DNA from: JACMNW01 sp963708425
Lineage (GTDB): Bacteria; Pseudomonadota; Alphaproteobacteria; Rhodobacterales; Rhodobacteraceae
Assembly (NCBI GenBank): GCA_963708425.1
Contig: OY970206.1
Span: 186,001-250,000 of the forward strand
DNA: 64,000 nucleotides
Reading direction: 5' to 3'
In this document: one piece after another, positions 51,661 to 61,411 of the stretch
How positions within the stretch are numbered: position 1 is the first letter of the stretch
Layout: each line of letters opens with the position of its first letter
Made by a program: the position numbers and the translations under genes
Notes under the pieces: generated by a model
The model's database searches: none
Told to the model about the DNA's origin: nothing
The model's input: only the letters and a program-made list of their open reading frames with translations

Positions 51661-51935
51661 CCCTCGCCTTGGTCCACCCGGCCAGCCCGTCCACCCCGAC
51701 GCCGCGGATGCTCCGGAACCAGCAGGCCTTCTTGCAAAACGGTCGACATCGGGTGGTCCGGCGCGCCAGCGGCGTAATGCGCAATCAATTTTGCAGCGGC
51801 TATCGGTACGTCGGCGGCAATCGGTAGACTTAGTGCCCAATCCAGAAAAATCGACCGGCACTCTGCCGCCGTTATCCCGTCAATGGCATAGCTTTCGCGG
51901 ATCAACCCTTTTGGATCTGCCTCTGTCAAATTCAT
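51657..51935 (-). CDS. small conserved protein downstream of glnE
   Basis: This 92-residue protein reads MNLTEADPKGLIRESYAIDG and ends with an arginine-rich tail (PEHPRRRGGRAGRVDQGEG). I remember very similar proteins next to glnE in other Rhodobacterales but know no function. The pattern 'SYxIDGITAAECRSIFLDWAL' is likely helical. AAAAGG is 9 bp before ATG at 51935. The ATG at 51944 (three residues longer, MRPM...) lies only 1 bp after that Shine-Dalgarno, so 51935 is the better start. It begins 20 bp after the glnE stop. Confidence 0.75.
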   Translation of the reverse strand: MNLTEADPKGLIRESYAIDGITAAECRSIFLDWALSLPIAADVPIAAAKLIAHYAAGAPDHPMSTVLQEGLLVPEHPRRRGGRAGRVDQGEG

Positions 51936-51954
51936 TGGCCGCATCCTTTTCAGA

Positions 51955-54738
51955 TCACGCTTGCGGGGAACGCCCCAAAAACTCCGTCACAACTCTTGCC
52001 GCCTTCGCAGCCGCTACGTCAAGCTGCCCGGCAAGTGCGGCGTCATCGGCCAACCCCGCCTCCCGCAGCAGGAAACTCCACCCGCCAACTCCCAATTGGC
52101 CAACGTCCAGTTCAGACGTCGACAGCAATCGCGATGCTGCCTGAACTGACCAGCAAAGCCTGTAGGCATTCAACACTGCGGTCTGATCCGAAACCGACAG
52201 AATTCCGCCCTTAACGCCAGCCTCCAGTTGTGCCTTCACGTCGCGCGCCGGGGCACCGGTGATCAGCGCGCACGTCTGCGCCAGCAATTCAATATCCATC
52301 AGCCGCCCGGGCCCAAATTTCGCATCAAGCGGCCCTGCCCCCGGCTTAGCCATCGCCAGCCTATCCCGCATCGCAGCCACATCAGCCCGAACGCCAGCGC
52401 CTTTGCCTTTTCTGGCGATCAACGTTTCGCGCAGCGTCTCGACGTCTAACGCCAATGCCGCGTCACCAGCAACAACGCGTGCTCTAGTCAGGGCCAAGTG
52501 TTCCCACGTCCAGGCCTCAATGTCTTGGTAAGTTTGGAATGATGCCAGCGAGGTTGCAACCGGCCCCTGCCGCCCTGATGGCCGCAGCCGCATATCCACC
52601 TCGTAAAGCCGCCCTTCCGCCGTCGGCGCGCTTAGTGCCGTTGCCAGGGCCTGGGTCAGCCGGGCGGCATATGGGCGTGGTGCCAAAGGCCGCGGTCCCA
52701 GACTGATTTCAGCCCCGTCTGGATCGTAGATCACGATCAGATCAAGGTCAGAGCCTGCGTTCAACCGACCCGCCCCGAGGCTGCCCATGCCCAGAACCAC
52801 AGCACCCCGCCCCGGAATTGGCCCATGTTTACGTTCAAATTCCACACACACGACTGGCCAGATTGCTTGCACTACAGCCTCGGCCAAGTGGGCGTACTGG
52901 CGACTGGCCTCAAAAGCATCAACAAGCCCGCGCAGATGGTGAACCCCAACGCGGAAATGCCATTCCTTCATATACCGCCGCGCACCATCCAGCTTGCGCT
53001 CATAGTCAGGCTCGTCCGCCATTTGTGCCGTTAATCCGTGCACAAGCGCCGCAACCGTCGGCCAATCAGAAAAGAAGGTGCCGCCGATGACCGCATCAAG
53101 CACCCCGGCATTGCGTGACAGATAACGGGACAACACCGGCGCGGTAGCCGCAATATCGATGATCAGATCGACCAATTGGGGGTTTGCTTCAAACAGCGAG
53201 AATATCTGCACGCCGGTCGGCAACCCGGCCAAAAAACCATCCAGCGCGACCAAGGCCTCGTCAGGGTTAGACGCTTGCATCAACCGTTTCAACAGCATCG
53301 GCCGAAGCCGCTGAAAGATGGTAATTGCACGCTCAGAGCGCAAAGCGGGATAGCTTGCCCAACCGGCAACAATTGCCCGCGCGCTGTCCGAAAGCTGCGG
53401 GCCGGTTTCCGCAATGCCGGGTGCAAAAAAGCCGGTCGTCAGATGGTCGACCCGGTCCAACCGCGCTTTCAATGATGTACGAAAGGTCGCAACATCTGAC
53501 TGCCCGACAAAGTGCGCAATCCTGGCCACACCGTCGGCAGAGGCGGGCATCTCGTGGGTTTGGGCGTCATTCACCATTTGCAGCCGATGTTCCAATTCCC
53601 GGTGGGCGCGGTAATGCGCGGTCAACTCGTCCGCAACACCTCGGTCAATCCAACCCTTCGCAGCAAGGGCGGCCAGCCCACCAACGGTCGTGCGGTCGCG
53701 CAAATCGGCATCGCGCCCGCCCGCGATCAGCTGCCGGGTCTGGGTGAAAAACTCGATCTCGCGAATGCCCCCGACGCCCAGTTTCAGGTTGTGCCCTTCA
53801 ATCACCACCGGTCCATGCAACCGCCGATGATCGCGAATGCGCAACCGCATATCGTGCGCATCTTGAATGGCCGCGAAATCAAGATGCCGACGCCAGACGA
53901 ATGGCGTAAGCGACTTCAGAAACTGTGCACCGGCCGCAAGATCACCAGCACAGGGCCGTGCCTTGATGTAAGCTGCCCGTTCCCAAGTTCGCCCGACGCT
54001 TTCATAATAACTTTCCGCCGCCGCCATCGACAGGCAAACTGGGGTCACCGCCGCATCGGGTCGCAATCGTAAATCCACCCGAAACACATAGCCGTCACCG
54101 GTCTGGTCCGACAAAAGTGCCGTCATCCGGCGGGTCACCCGTATGAACGCCGCCCGCGCGTCTTGTTCGTGCCCGACGTAGCGGGTTTCATCGAACAAAC
54201 AGATCAGGTCTATATCAGACGAATAATTCAACTCCGCAGCACCCATCTTGCCCATGGCAAGAACCACCATCCCTGCAGCCGTTTCAGCATCTTCGGGTTT
54301 GGCACCGGGCAGCTTGCCACGCCGGATTTCATCGGCAACAAGCGCTTTCAGGCAAAGATCAACCGCGCGATCAGCGAGGTCCGTCAGGGCGGCGGTTACG
54401 GTTTCAAGTGGCCAGATACCACCCAGATCCGCCAGCGCCGCAATCAATGCCACCCGGCGCTTTGCCAGCCGTAATGCTTGACCAAGCTGATCGGAGCTTG
54501 GGCGACCCAAACTCCCAAACACCAAGGCCAACCCGCCTTCTGGCGTTCCAAGTAGCACTTGGCGCAGCCAATTCGCGTCTTTCGCGATCAGACTTCGCAA
54601 ATATGTGCTACACCCAGCAGCACCAACCAGTAACTGGCGCAGGTTCGGATCAATGTCGCCGAACAACGCCGCCGTATCGGCCCCCGCGCGCGGATCATGG
54701 GCAATTGGATATCGCGTCAGGCGTTGGGCAAAGCTCAT
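51955..54738 (-). CDS. glnE: bifunctional glutamine synthetase adenylyltransferase/deadenylase
   Basis: This 927-residue enzyme adenylylates and deadenylylates glutamine synthetase under PII control. Two nucleotidyltransferase domains are clear: YSSDIDLICLFDE in the N-terminal half and NAGSDLDLIVIYDPDG in the C-terminal half, each followed by regulatory helical regions (GlnE and GlnD_UR type). The motifs FRVDLRLRPD and YEVDMRLRPSG are the matching metal loops. The protein is about the family's length. The ATG at 54738 is the only reasonable start. It probably forms a transcript with the small gene after it. Confidence 0.95.
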   Translation of the reverse strand: MSFAQRLTRYPIAHDPRAGADTAALFGDIDPNLRQLLVGAAGCSTYLRSLIAKDANWLRQVLLGTPEGGLALVFGSLGRPSSDQLGQALRLAKRRVALIAALADLGGIWPLETVTAALTDLADRAVDLCLKALVADEIRRGKLPGAKPEDAETAAGMVVLAMGKMGAAELNYSSDIDLICLFDETRYVGHEQDARAAFIRVTRRMTALLSDQTGDGYVFRVDLRLRPDAAVTPVCLSMAAAESYYESVGRTWERAAYIKARPCAGDLAAGAQFLKSLTPFVWRRHLDFAAIQDAHDMRLRIRDHRRLHGPVVIEGHNLKLGVGGIREIEFFTQTRQLIAGGRDADLRDRTTVGGLAALAAKGWIDRGVADELTAHYRAHRELEHRLQMVNDAQTHEMPASADGVARIAHFVGQSDVATFRTSLKARLDRVDHLTTGFFAPGIAETGPQLSDSARAIVAGWASYPALRSERAITIFQRLRPMLLKRLMQASNPDEALVALDGFLAGLPTGVQIFSLFEANPQLVDLIIDIAATAPVLSRYLSRNAGVLDAVIGGTFFSDWPTVAALVHGLTAQMADEPDYERKLDGARRYMKEWHFRVGVHHLRGLVDAFEASRQYAHLAEAVVQAIWPVVCVEFERKHGPIPGRGAVVLGMGSLGAGRLNAGSDLDLIVIYDPDGAEISLGPRPLAPRPYAARLTQALATALSAPTAEGRLYEVDMRLRPSGRQGPVATSLASFQTYQDIEAWTWEHLALTRARVVAGDAALALDVETLRETLIARKGKGAGVRADVAAMRDRLAMAKPGAGPLDAKFGPGRLMDIELLAQTCALITGAPARDVKAQLEAGVKGGILSVSDQTAVLNAYRLCWSVQAASRLLSTSELDVGQLGVGGWSFLLREAGLADDAALAGQLDVAAAKAARVVTEFLGRSPQA

Positions 54739-54910
54739 TGCCCTAACATGCGGCGGCGCATCTCTGCGGTCAACGACGGTTTGCGCCTATATCCGCTCAA
54801 ATCAACGCCATGTAAATTTCTTTAACATAAGGTCTTGAAGCGGGGTCTGGCTTATCCCATCTCTGCCATGTGAAGCAAATTCACATGAAACACAGCACGG
54901 GAGTCCCTCT

Positions 54911-55360
54911 ATGCATACTGCCTCTTCCCCAGCCGCAAATCGCGGCCTCTTCTCTTGGTTCTCGCGCGGCGAAGCGTGGCTTGATGAACGCGGCAAGAAA
55001 GCATGGATCGCGGCGATGGTCGTCTCGTTCATCGTCTTCTGGCCCCTCGGCCTCGCCCTTCTTGCCTACATGATATGGAGCAAACGCATGTTCAGCCGTT
55101 CTCACTGCGCGCAGCGTCACGACCGCCGTGCGCATCGCATGGACTATTCCCGCGCCTATACCTCGTCGGGGAACACAGCTTTTGACAGCTACAAGGCCGA
55201 AATGCTGCGCCGTCTGGAAAGCGAACAAGAAGCGTTCGAGACGTTCCTGCAACGCCTTCGCGATGCCAAGGACAAGTCAGAGTTTGACAACTTTATGGAA
55301 GACCGCGCAAAAGCCGCTGCATCAGACACCCCCGAAACGCCCAAAGCGGGCGACTATTAA
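54911..55360 (+). CDS. DUF2852 protein
   Basis: This 149-residue protein has one membrane helix (WIAAMVVSFIVFWPLGLALLAYMIW, residues about 32-56) followed by a Lys/Arg-rich stretch and a charged C-terminal coiled-coil-like segment (AEMLRRLESEQEAFETFLQRL). The 'FWPLGLALLAYMIWSKRM' motif is the DUF2852 hallmark common in Rhodobacterales. The function is unknown. The gene is monocistronic, with its own terminator-like hairpin downstream. It is divergent from glnE. Confidence 0.82.
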   Translation: MHTASSPAANRGLFSWFSRGEAWLDERGKKAWIAAMVVSFIVFWPLGLALLAYMIWSKRMFSRSHCAQRHDRRAHRMDYSRAYTSSGNTAFDSYKAEMLRRLESEQEAFETFLQRLRDAKDKSEFDNFMEDRAKAAASDTPETPKAGDY

Positions 55361-55369
55361 CCCGATGCG

Positions 55370-55394
55370 CGTGGCCCCCGATTGCGGGGCCACG
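55370..55394 (+). terminator. hairpin after the DUF2852 gene
   Basis: A 9-bp stem (CGTGGCCCC/GGGGCCACG) with a 7-nt loop begins 10 bp after the stop. There is no T-run, so it is a weak terminator or 3'-stabilising structure. Confidence 0.55.
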
Positions 55395-55496
55395 TGCAAA
55401 ACGTGTTCATTTGTGGCCGCTTGCCAACAACTTTGATGCTGTGGTTCCGGTCACGGCGCTTGCCAAGTTGTCCAACTGGCACTACTTTTTCGCGTT

Positions 55497-56333
55497 ATGC
55501 GTCATACCCTCCCTATTGCGCCCCAGTTTTACGTGACGGCGCCCCAGCCCTGCCCCTATCTTGAGGGCCGGATGGAGCGGAAATTGTTTACTGCTTTGCA
55601 GGGTGAACACGCGCAACGATTGAATGACACGCTGTCAAAACAAGGCTTTCGGCGCAGCCAGAACGTGCTTTATCGACCATCGTGTGCGGAATGTTCGGCT
55701 TGTCTTTCAGCGCGGATCAGGGTGGCGGATTTCGTGCCATCGCGAAGCCAGCGAAAGGTGATGAACCGGACGGCGGGGTTGAAACGGAACGCGACCAGTC
55801 CTTGGGCGACGGAAGATCAGTTCACGCTGTTTCGGCGGTATCTGGATGATCGTCACGCCGAGGGGGGGATGGCGGACATGGATATCTTTGAGTTTGCCGC
55901 GATGATCGAGGAAACTCCGATCCGCAGCCGGGTGATCGAATATACCCGACCATCCAATCCGGGCGAAAGAGGCCGGCCTTTGGCGGCGGTTTGTTTGACG
56001 GATGTTTTCGATGACGGGCTGAGTATGGTCTATTCTTTCTACGACCCCGATCTGGCCGATCTTAGTTTGGGAACGCACGTCATTCTCGATCATATCGCGA
56101 TCGCTCGGGAGGCGGGGCTTCCTTATGTCTATTTGGGATATTGGGTGCCGGGTAGCAAGAAGATGGGATACAAGGCGGGGTTTTCCGCGCTGGAAATCTA
56201 TAAGGGCGGGCAGTGGCAGGATATTGGCGAGCATGCCGATCATAGTTCGGAATTGCATCCCCTTTCCGTCGATCCGATTGCGGAACAGGTGGCTCGGATT
56301 AGTTTGCCGGACAGTCGCGCGCCGAAGGAATGA
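55497..56333 (+). CDS. bpt: aspartate/glutamate leucyltransferase
   Basis: This 278-residue protein is the bacterial arginyltransferase-like Bpt. It adds leucine to N-terminal Asp or Glu and directs proteins to ClpS/ClpAP. Diagnostic parts are CPYLEGRMERKLFTAL, LYRPSCAECSACLSARI with paired cysteines, FYDPDLADLSLGTHVILDHI and VYLGYWVPGSKKMGYKAGF, read in parts. The length is typical. It follows DUF2852 on the same strand but after a hairpin. The region after it holds repeated GTAACAC-type sequences. Confidence 0.94.
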   Translation: MRHTLPIAPQFYVTAPQPCPYLEGRMERKLFTALQGEHAQRLNDTLSKQGFRRSQNVLYRPSCAECSACLSARIRVADFVPSRSQRKVMNRTAGLKRNATSPWATEDQFTLFRRYLDDRHAEGGMADMDIFEFAAMIEETPIRSRVIEYTRPSNPGERGRPLAAVCLTDVFDDGLSMVYSFYDPDLADLSLGTHVILDHIAIAREAGLPYVYLGYWVPGSKKMGYKAGFSALEIYKGGQWQDIGEHADHSSELHPLSVDPIAEQVARISLPDSRAPKE

Positions 56334-56338
56334 GGCTT

Positions 56339-56389
56339 GGTAACACGTGTGTTACGCTGTTTAAGTCTTTGATATTTATGTGTGTTACC
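56339..56389. repeat. GTAACAC/GTGTTAC inverted repeats before the GST gene
   Basis: GTAACAC (56340-56346), GTGTTAC (56349-56355) and GTGTTAC (56382-56388) form an inverted pair plus a third copy. The outer copies extend to 8 bp, GGTAACAC and GTGTTACC. The sequences stand between bpt and the GST gene, about 95-145 bp before the GST start, and could be binding sites for a dimeric regulator. Confidence 0.5.
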
Positions 56390-56484
56390 AGAAATCTTCA
56401 TGAATTTTTAAGGGTTTAACACGGGCCACGACTGGCTTGGAAACCGATATCGCAGCAGGCCAATCGCGGCCGGAAAGAAGCCGA

Positions 56485-57111
56485 ATGAAGCTTTATTATG
56501 CCCCCGGAACTTGTGCGCTTGCGGTTCATATCGTGTTGGAGTGGGTTGGGGCGAAATATGAGATTGAGAAGGTCGATCCGAAATCGGAGGCTTACAAGGC
56601 GATAAATCCGTTGGGGATGGTGCCAGCGCTGCAGCACAACGGCCCGCGTGTCATGACGCAGGCGGATGCTCTTTTGAAGTATGTCTCGGATCATTATCCA
56701 AAGGCGGGGTTGGGGGCAGACGGCACTCTGGTGACGGCGTTTGATCTGGATGAGACGCTGGCGTTTTTTACAGGCGACGTGCATCCGGCGTTTTGGCCGT
56801 TTTTCGCGCCGTTCCGGTTTACCACGCTGACCGATGACGCCAGTCTGCTGGGGGCGAAAGAGGCATCATATGCGCGGGTTGACCGGGTGATGACCTATCT
56901 GGACGGCTTGCTTGCGACGCGGCCTTATGTGGCAGGCGGCAAGCGGACGATTGCAGACCCCTATGCGTTCGCGATGGTACGCTGGACCGAGCGGCTGCCG
57001 AAGACATGGGAGGCGTATCCGAATGTGAAGCCGTTCATGGAGGTGATGTATGCCGATACCGGCGTACAGGCGGCGATGACGGCGGAGGCAATGCCGCTGC
57101 GGGCTGTTTGA
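56485..57111 (+). CDS. glutathione S-transferase family protein
   Basis: This 208-residue protein has a thioredoxin-like N-terminal domain (KLYYAPGTCALAVHIVLEWV) and the cis-Pro loop LGMVPALQHNG. The beta-class GST residues Tyr/Cys near 'YYAPGTC' and the helical C-terminal domain (residues about 85-205) are visible. Substrate is not predictable. GGAAAGAAG precedes the start. The inverted-repeat cluster lies upstream. A bidirectional terminator follows. Confidence 0.88.
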   Translation: MKLYYAPGTCALAVHIVLEWVGAKYEIEKVDPKSEAYKAINPLGMVPALQHNGPRVMTQADALLKYVSDHYPKAGLGADGTLVTAFDLDETLAFFTGDVHPAFWPFFAPFRFTTLTDDASLLGAKEASYARVDRVMTYLDGLLATRPYVAGGKRTIADPYAFAMVRWTERLPKTWEAYPNVKPFMEVMYADTGVQAAMTAEAMPLRAV

Positions 57112-57192
57112 GGGGGCACGACAAGCCGGGTGCGTTTCTTGCCCAAGCCATACTTGGGGCCGCGACTGGCATTGCTTCTGGAGATGAATAAA

Positions 57193-57220
57193 AAGGGCGC
57201 GCAGACTGAGGCGCGCCTTT
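57193..57220. terminator. bidirectional terminator between GST and phoX
   Basis: A 10-bp stem (AAGGGCGCGC/GCGCGCCTTT, one G-T pair) with an 8-nt loop has A-residues on the left and TTTGTCTTT on the right. It lies between the convergent GST and phoX genes. Confidence 0.8.
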
Positions 57221-57238
57221 GTCTTTGATCTAGGACGT

Positions 57239-59122
57239 TCAGCCGATCACTGCGCCATCATCACGGCGGATTGCCATGATGGCTGACCGTGGCAGGCCGG
57301 TGCCATCGGGGAAGTTGCCGCCGGGGTGCTGGATGCCGACAAAGACAGTGCGCTTGTCGGATGAGAAGGTCAGGCCAGTAACCTCGCCGCCTTTCGGGCC
57401 GGTCAAGAACCGCTCGATCTGGCCAGTGACGGGATCGCCGACCAGCATCTGGTTATTGCCTTGGCCTGCAAAACCTTCTTCGTTGCTGTCTTCGCCGTCG
57501 GTCTGAATCCACAGCAGGCCGGTGCTGTCGAACATCATGCCGTCGGGCGAGTTGAACATATTGCCTGCGTTAATGTTTTCAGACCCGGCATAGGCGTCTT
57601 TGTGGGCATCGGGGTTGCCCGCCATCACGTACAAATCCCATTTGAAGGCAGGATCGGCGTGATCATCGTTTTCGGGATACCAGCGCACGATCTGACCATA
57701 ATCATTTTCGGCGCGCGGGTTAGGGCCACCCACCGGGGTTTCATCGCCACCCGCGTTCGGCTTAACGCCGCGATCGGAGTTGTTGGTGAGCGCGCAGTAG
57801 CCTTCAATGGCAACGGGGTTCACGGCAACCCATTCCGGGCGGTCCATTGTGGTGGCACCAACCTTTGAGGCCGCCATACGGGTATGGATCAGAATCTCGG
57901 GAGCCGTCATGCCCGTTGCTTCGGGTGTCAGCGGCAGCCAAGCCCCCGACGCATCGTCGTTGAATTTGGCGGCGTAAAGCTGCCCATTGTCGAGCAGGCC
58001 AGAGGTATCACCGCCCGGCACATAGACATCAGTCGAGACGTACTTGTACAAAAACTCGCCGCGTTCATCGTCGCCCAGATACACCACAACACGGCCATCA
58101 CGCGCGATCACCAGTGCGGCGTTTTCATGCTTGAAGCGGCCGAGTGCTGTGCGCTTGACGGGAATGGAGGTTGAATCCGAAGGGTCAATCTCTACCACAT
58201 AGCCAAAACGGTTCGGTTCGTTTGGTGTTTTCACCAGATCGAAGCGGGCATCGAATTTTTCATACGCATAGCGACCTTCAACACCGACGCCGTAGCGGTC
58301 CATTTCAGGCGTGATGGCCAGATCGGCGTTGGTGGAGCCGAAATAGCCGTTGAAGTTTTCTTCGCAGGTCAGATACGTGCCCCAAGGCGTGCGCCCTGAC
58401 CCACAGTTGTTCAACGTGCCAAGCACCGAAGTGCCAGTCGGATCGGCCTCGGTCTTTAGCAGATCGTGGCCAGCGGCGGGGCCAGAAATCGTCATCGGAG
58501 TGAGGTTGGTGATGCGGCGGTTATAGGGGCTATCTAGCACCACTTCCCAGCCATTTGCACCCTCAGCCACTTCCATCACCGTGATGCCCTGGGCGTGTTG
58601 CAGCATCAGAACATCATCGGCACTGGCGGGCAGGTTGTCGGTGTTTTTCGGCAGGTTCACGTCCAGGTTGGCATATTCGTGGTTGACTGCGATGACCTGA
58701 CGGCCCGCGATATTGAACATCTCCATCCCGTCGGTGTTTTCACCAAAGGCGCGCAGCTGGCCAGCGGCAGTCATGCCTGTTTCGGGATTGAACGCCTCGG
58801 CGTCGGCAAACAGCGGCTGGCCCCATTTGACGAGGACTTTGGCGGTATAGCCTTCGGGGACGGCAACGGCGAAATCGGTAGCAATCGAGATGGGTTTGAA
58901 GGCAAAGCGAGTGGCGGCTAGGGCATGGGCCGCCGTGCTGGACATCAGGGAGCCGAGGCCCATGGCAGCAGCGCCTGATCCGAACGCGATGACCGAACCC
59001 AGAAAACCGCGACGTGATAGGGCGGACGCGACAACGCGGTCGAAGTCGTGCTGGGCGGGGCGAGGGCTGCGCAGTTCGTCATAGTCGTCAAAGGAAAGGG
59101 ACTTGGTATCAATGGTGTTCAT
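57239..59122 (-). CDS. phoX: alkaline phosphatase PhoX, Tat-exported
   Basis: This 627-residue protein is a PhoX family phosphatase (PF05787). The twin-arginine signal SRRGFLGSVIAFGSGAAAMG lies at about 36-55 after a long N-region. Later family segments include LTPMTISGPAAGHDLLKTEA, WGTYLTCEENFNGYFG and PNEPNRFGYVVEIDPSDSTS, read in parts. PhoX enzymes use calcium and iron at the site and release phosphate from many phosphoesters in the periplasm. The Pho box at 59194-59213 makes PhoB control likely. The gene ends just before the terminator shared with the GST gene. Confidence 0.93.
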   Translation of the reverse strand: MNTIDTKSLSFDDYDELRSPRPAQHDFDRVVASALSRRGFLGSVIAFGSGAAAMGLGSLMSSTAAHALAATRFAFKPISIATDFAVAVPEGYTAKVLVKWGQPLFADAEAFNPETGMTAAGQLRAFGENTDGMEMFNIAGRQVIAVNHEYANLDVNLPKNTDNLPASADDVLMLQHAQGITVMEVAEGANGWEVVLDSPYNRRITNLTPMTISGPAAGHDLLKTEADPTGTSVLGTLNNCGSGRTPWGTYLTCEENFNGYFGSTNADLAITPEMDRYGVGVEGRYAYEKFDARFDLVKTPNEPNRFGYVVEIDPSDSTSIPVKRTALGRFKHENAALVIARDGRVVVYLGDDERGEFLYKYVSTDVYVPGGDTSGLLDNGQLYAAKFNDDASGAWLPLTPEATGMTAPEILIHTRMAASKVGATTMDRPEWVAVNPVAIEGYCALTNNSDRGVKPNAGGDETPVGGPNPRAENDYGQIVRWYPENDDHADPAFKWDLYVMAGNPDAHKDAYAGSENINAGNMFNSPDGMMFDSTGLLWIQTDGEDSNEEGFAGQGNNQMLVGDPVTGQIERFLTGPKGGEVTGLTFSSDKRTVFVGIQHPGGNFPDGTGLPRSAIMAIRRDDGAVIG

Positions 59123-59193
59123 TGGCGGGCTCCGTGCGTTGGGACTACGTTGCTGTCGGCGCTAGTACCGAGTGGCAAGACACTACGGGGACG

Positions 59194-59213
59194 ATGTAAC
59201 GAAACCGCGACAG
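59194..59213 (-). promoter_or_regulatory. Pho box upstream of phoX
   Basis: On the minus strand CTGTCGC-GGTT-TCGTTACAT shows two PhoB-type half-sites 11 bp apart. The second, CGTTACAT, is identical to the middle unit before pstS. A TAGTGT at 59180-59185 lies 8 bp downstream as a possible -10 box. The start codon is 72 bp from the box. Confidence 0.75.
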
Positions 59214-59383
59214 GGCTGGTGACGTTTTTGCCATGGGAGGTTTTGGGCGAAAAGTCGCGAGTCGGGCTCGGATATGGGTCGACGACGTCATCAGTATTTC
59301 CTAAAGTTGCGAAAAAGGTCTGGGTTTCGAAAGAAAAAATCAATATTCGGGCGTGTTGCGACACTTTGTTTGGATTTTTGCCG

Positions 59384-59412
59384 TTGACGGCCCCGTTCAA
59401 TGCCCCTACGGT
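59384..59412 (+). promoter_or_regulatory. candidate promoter of the ilvBH leader
   Basis: TTGACG (59384-59389) and TACGGT (59407-59412) are spaced by 17 bp. Transcription would begin near 59419, some 20-25 bp before the leader peptide start at 59442. Confidence 0.55.
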
Positions 59413-59441
59413 CCGCAAACTGCAATGAAATGGAGTGCGTG

Positions 59442-59489
59442 ATGCACCGCGTGGTCATTCTAGGGAAGCTTTGGCGCATGGGCCGGTAA
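59442..59489 (+). CDS. ilvBH leader peptide (attenuator)
   Basis: A 15-codon reading frame encodes MHRVVILGKLWRMGR. It contains consecutive Val-Val-Ile-Leu codons (GTG GTC ATT CTA) and a second Leu. GGAG (59432-59435) is 6 bp before the ATG. Such branched-chain codon clusters are the sensor of classical ilv attenuation. The last codons (TGG CGC ATG GGC) form the left arm of a 10-bp antiterminator. The frame ends 25 bp before the terminator hairpin. It is too short to have been recognised by ordinary gene calling. Confidence 0.82.
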   Translation: MHRVVILGKLWRMGR

Positions 59490-59517
59490 CGGACGCCCCA
59501 AGACTACCCCATGCGCC
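59473..59517 (+). promoter_or_regulatory. antiterminator pairing of the ilvBH attenuator
   Basis: GGCGCATGGG (59473-59482, inside the leader codons) is perfectly complementary over 10 bp to CCCATGCGCC (59508-59517). The right arm overlaps the first three bases of the terminator stem (59515-59521). The two structures therefore exclude one another. A ribosome finishing the leader would cover the left arm and let the terminator form. Confidence 0.8.
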
Positions 59518-59542
59518 CCCGAATAAAAACCGGGGGCTTTTT
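59515..59542 (+). terminator. attenuator terminator of ilvBH
   Basis: A perfect 7-bp GC stem (GCCCCCG/CGGGGGC) with a 9-nt A-rich loop is followed by TTTTTG. It lies 44 bp before the ilvB start, so it would stop most transcription when branched-chain amino acids are plentiful. Confidence 0.88.
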
Positions 59543-59585
59543 GTTGCGCAATTGGCCGCGTTGGCGGTGTCGGATGGAGAATGTG

Positions 59586-61340
<1,755 letters not shown>

Positions 61341-61345
61341 GAACG

Positions 61346-61369
61346 CCGGGGGGACTTTGCGTCCCCCGG
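61346..61369 (+). terminator. hairpin between ilvB and ilvH
   Basis: A 9-bp GC stem with one bulged G (CCGGGGGGAC/GTCCCCCGG) and a TTTGC loop begins 6 bp after the ilvB stop. It is followed by ACCCCCTGCAGGATATTTTTTA. That tail resembles a repeated intergenic element common in Roseobacter genomes as I recall. It could reduce ilvH readthrough. Confidence 0.5.
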
Positions 61370-61411
61370 ACCCCCTGCAGGATATTTTTTACAGAAGAAA
61401 GGGGCGGCCCG

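Noticed and set aside
55370..55394. Calling the hairpin after DUF2852 a full intrinsic terminator
   Set aside because: The stem is strong but no T-tract follows on either strand, so efficient termination cannot be claimed.
56339..56389. GTAACAC cluster as a bpt terminator
   Set aside because: The inverted pair has only a 2-nt loop and no T-run, so it cannot form a usual terminator. Regulatory sites are more likely.
59511..59585. Earlier ilvB start at 59511 (or 59574)
   Set aside because: 59511 lies in the attenuator arms and would put the first codons in the terminator. 59574 has no good ribosome site. GGAGA at 6 bp supports 59586.
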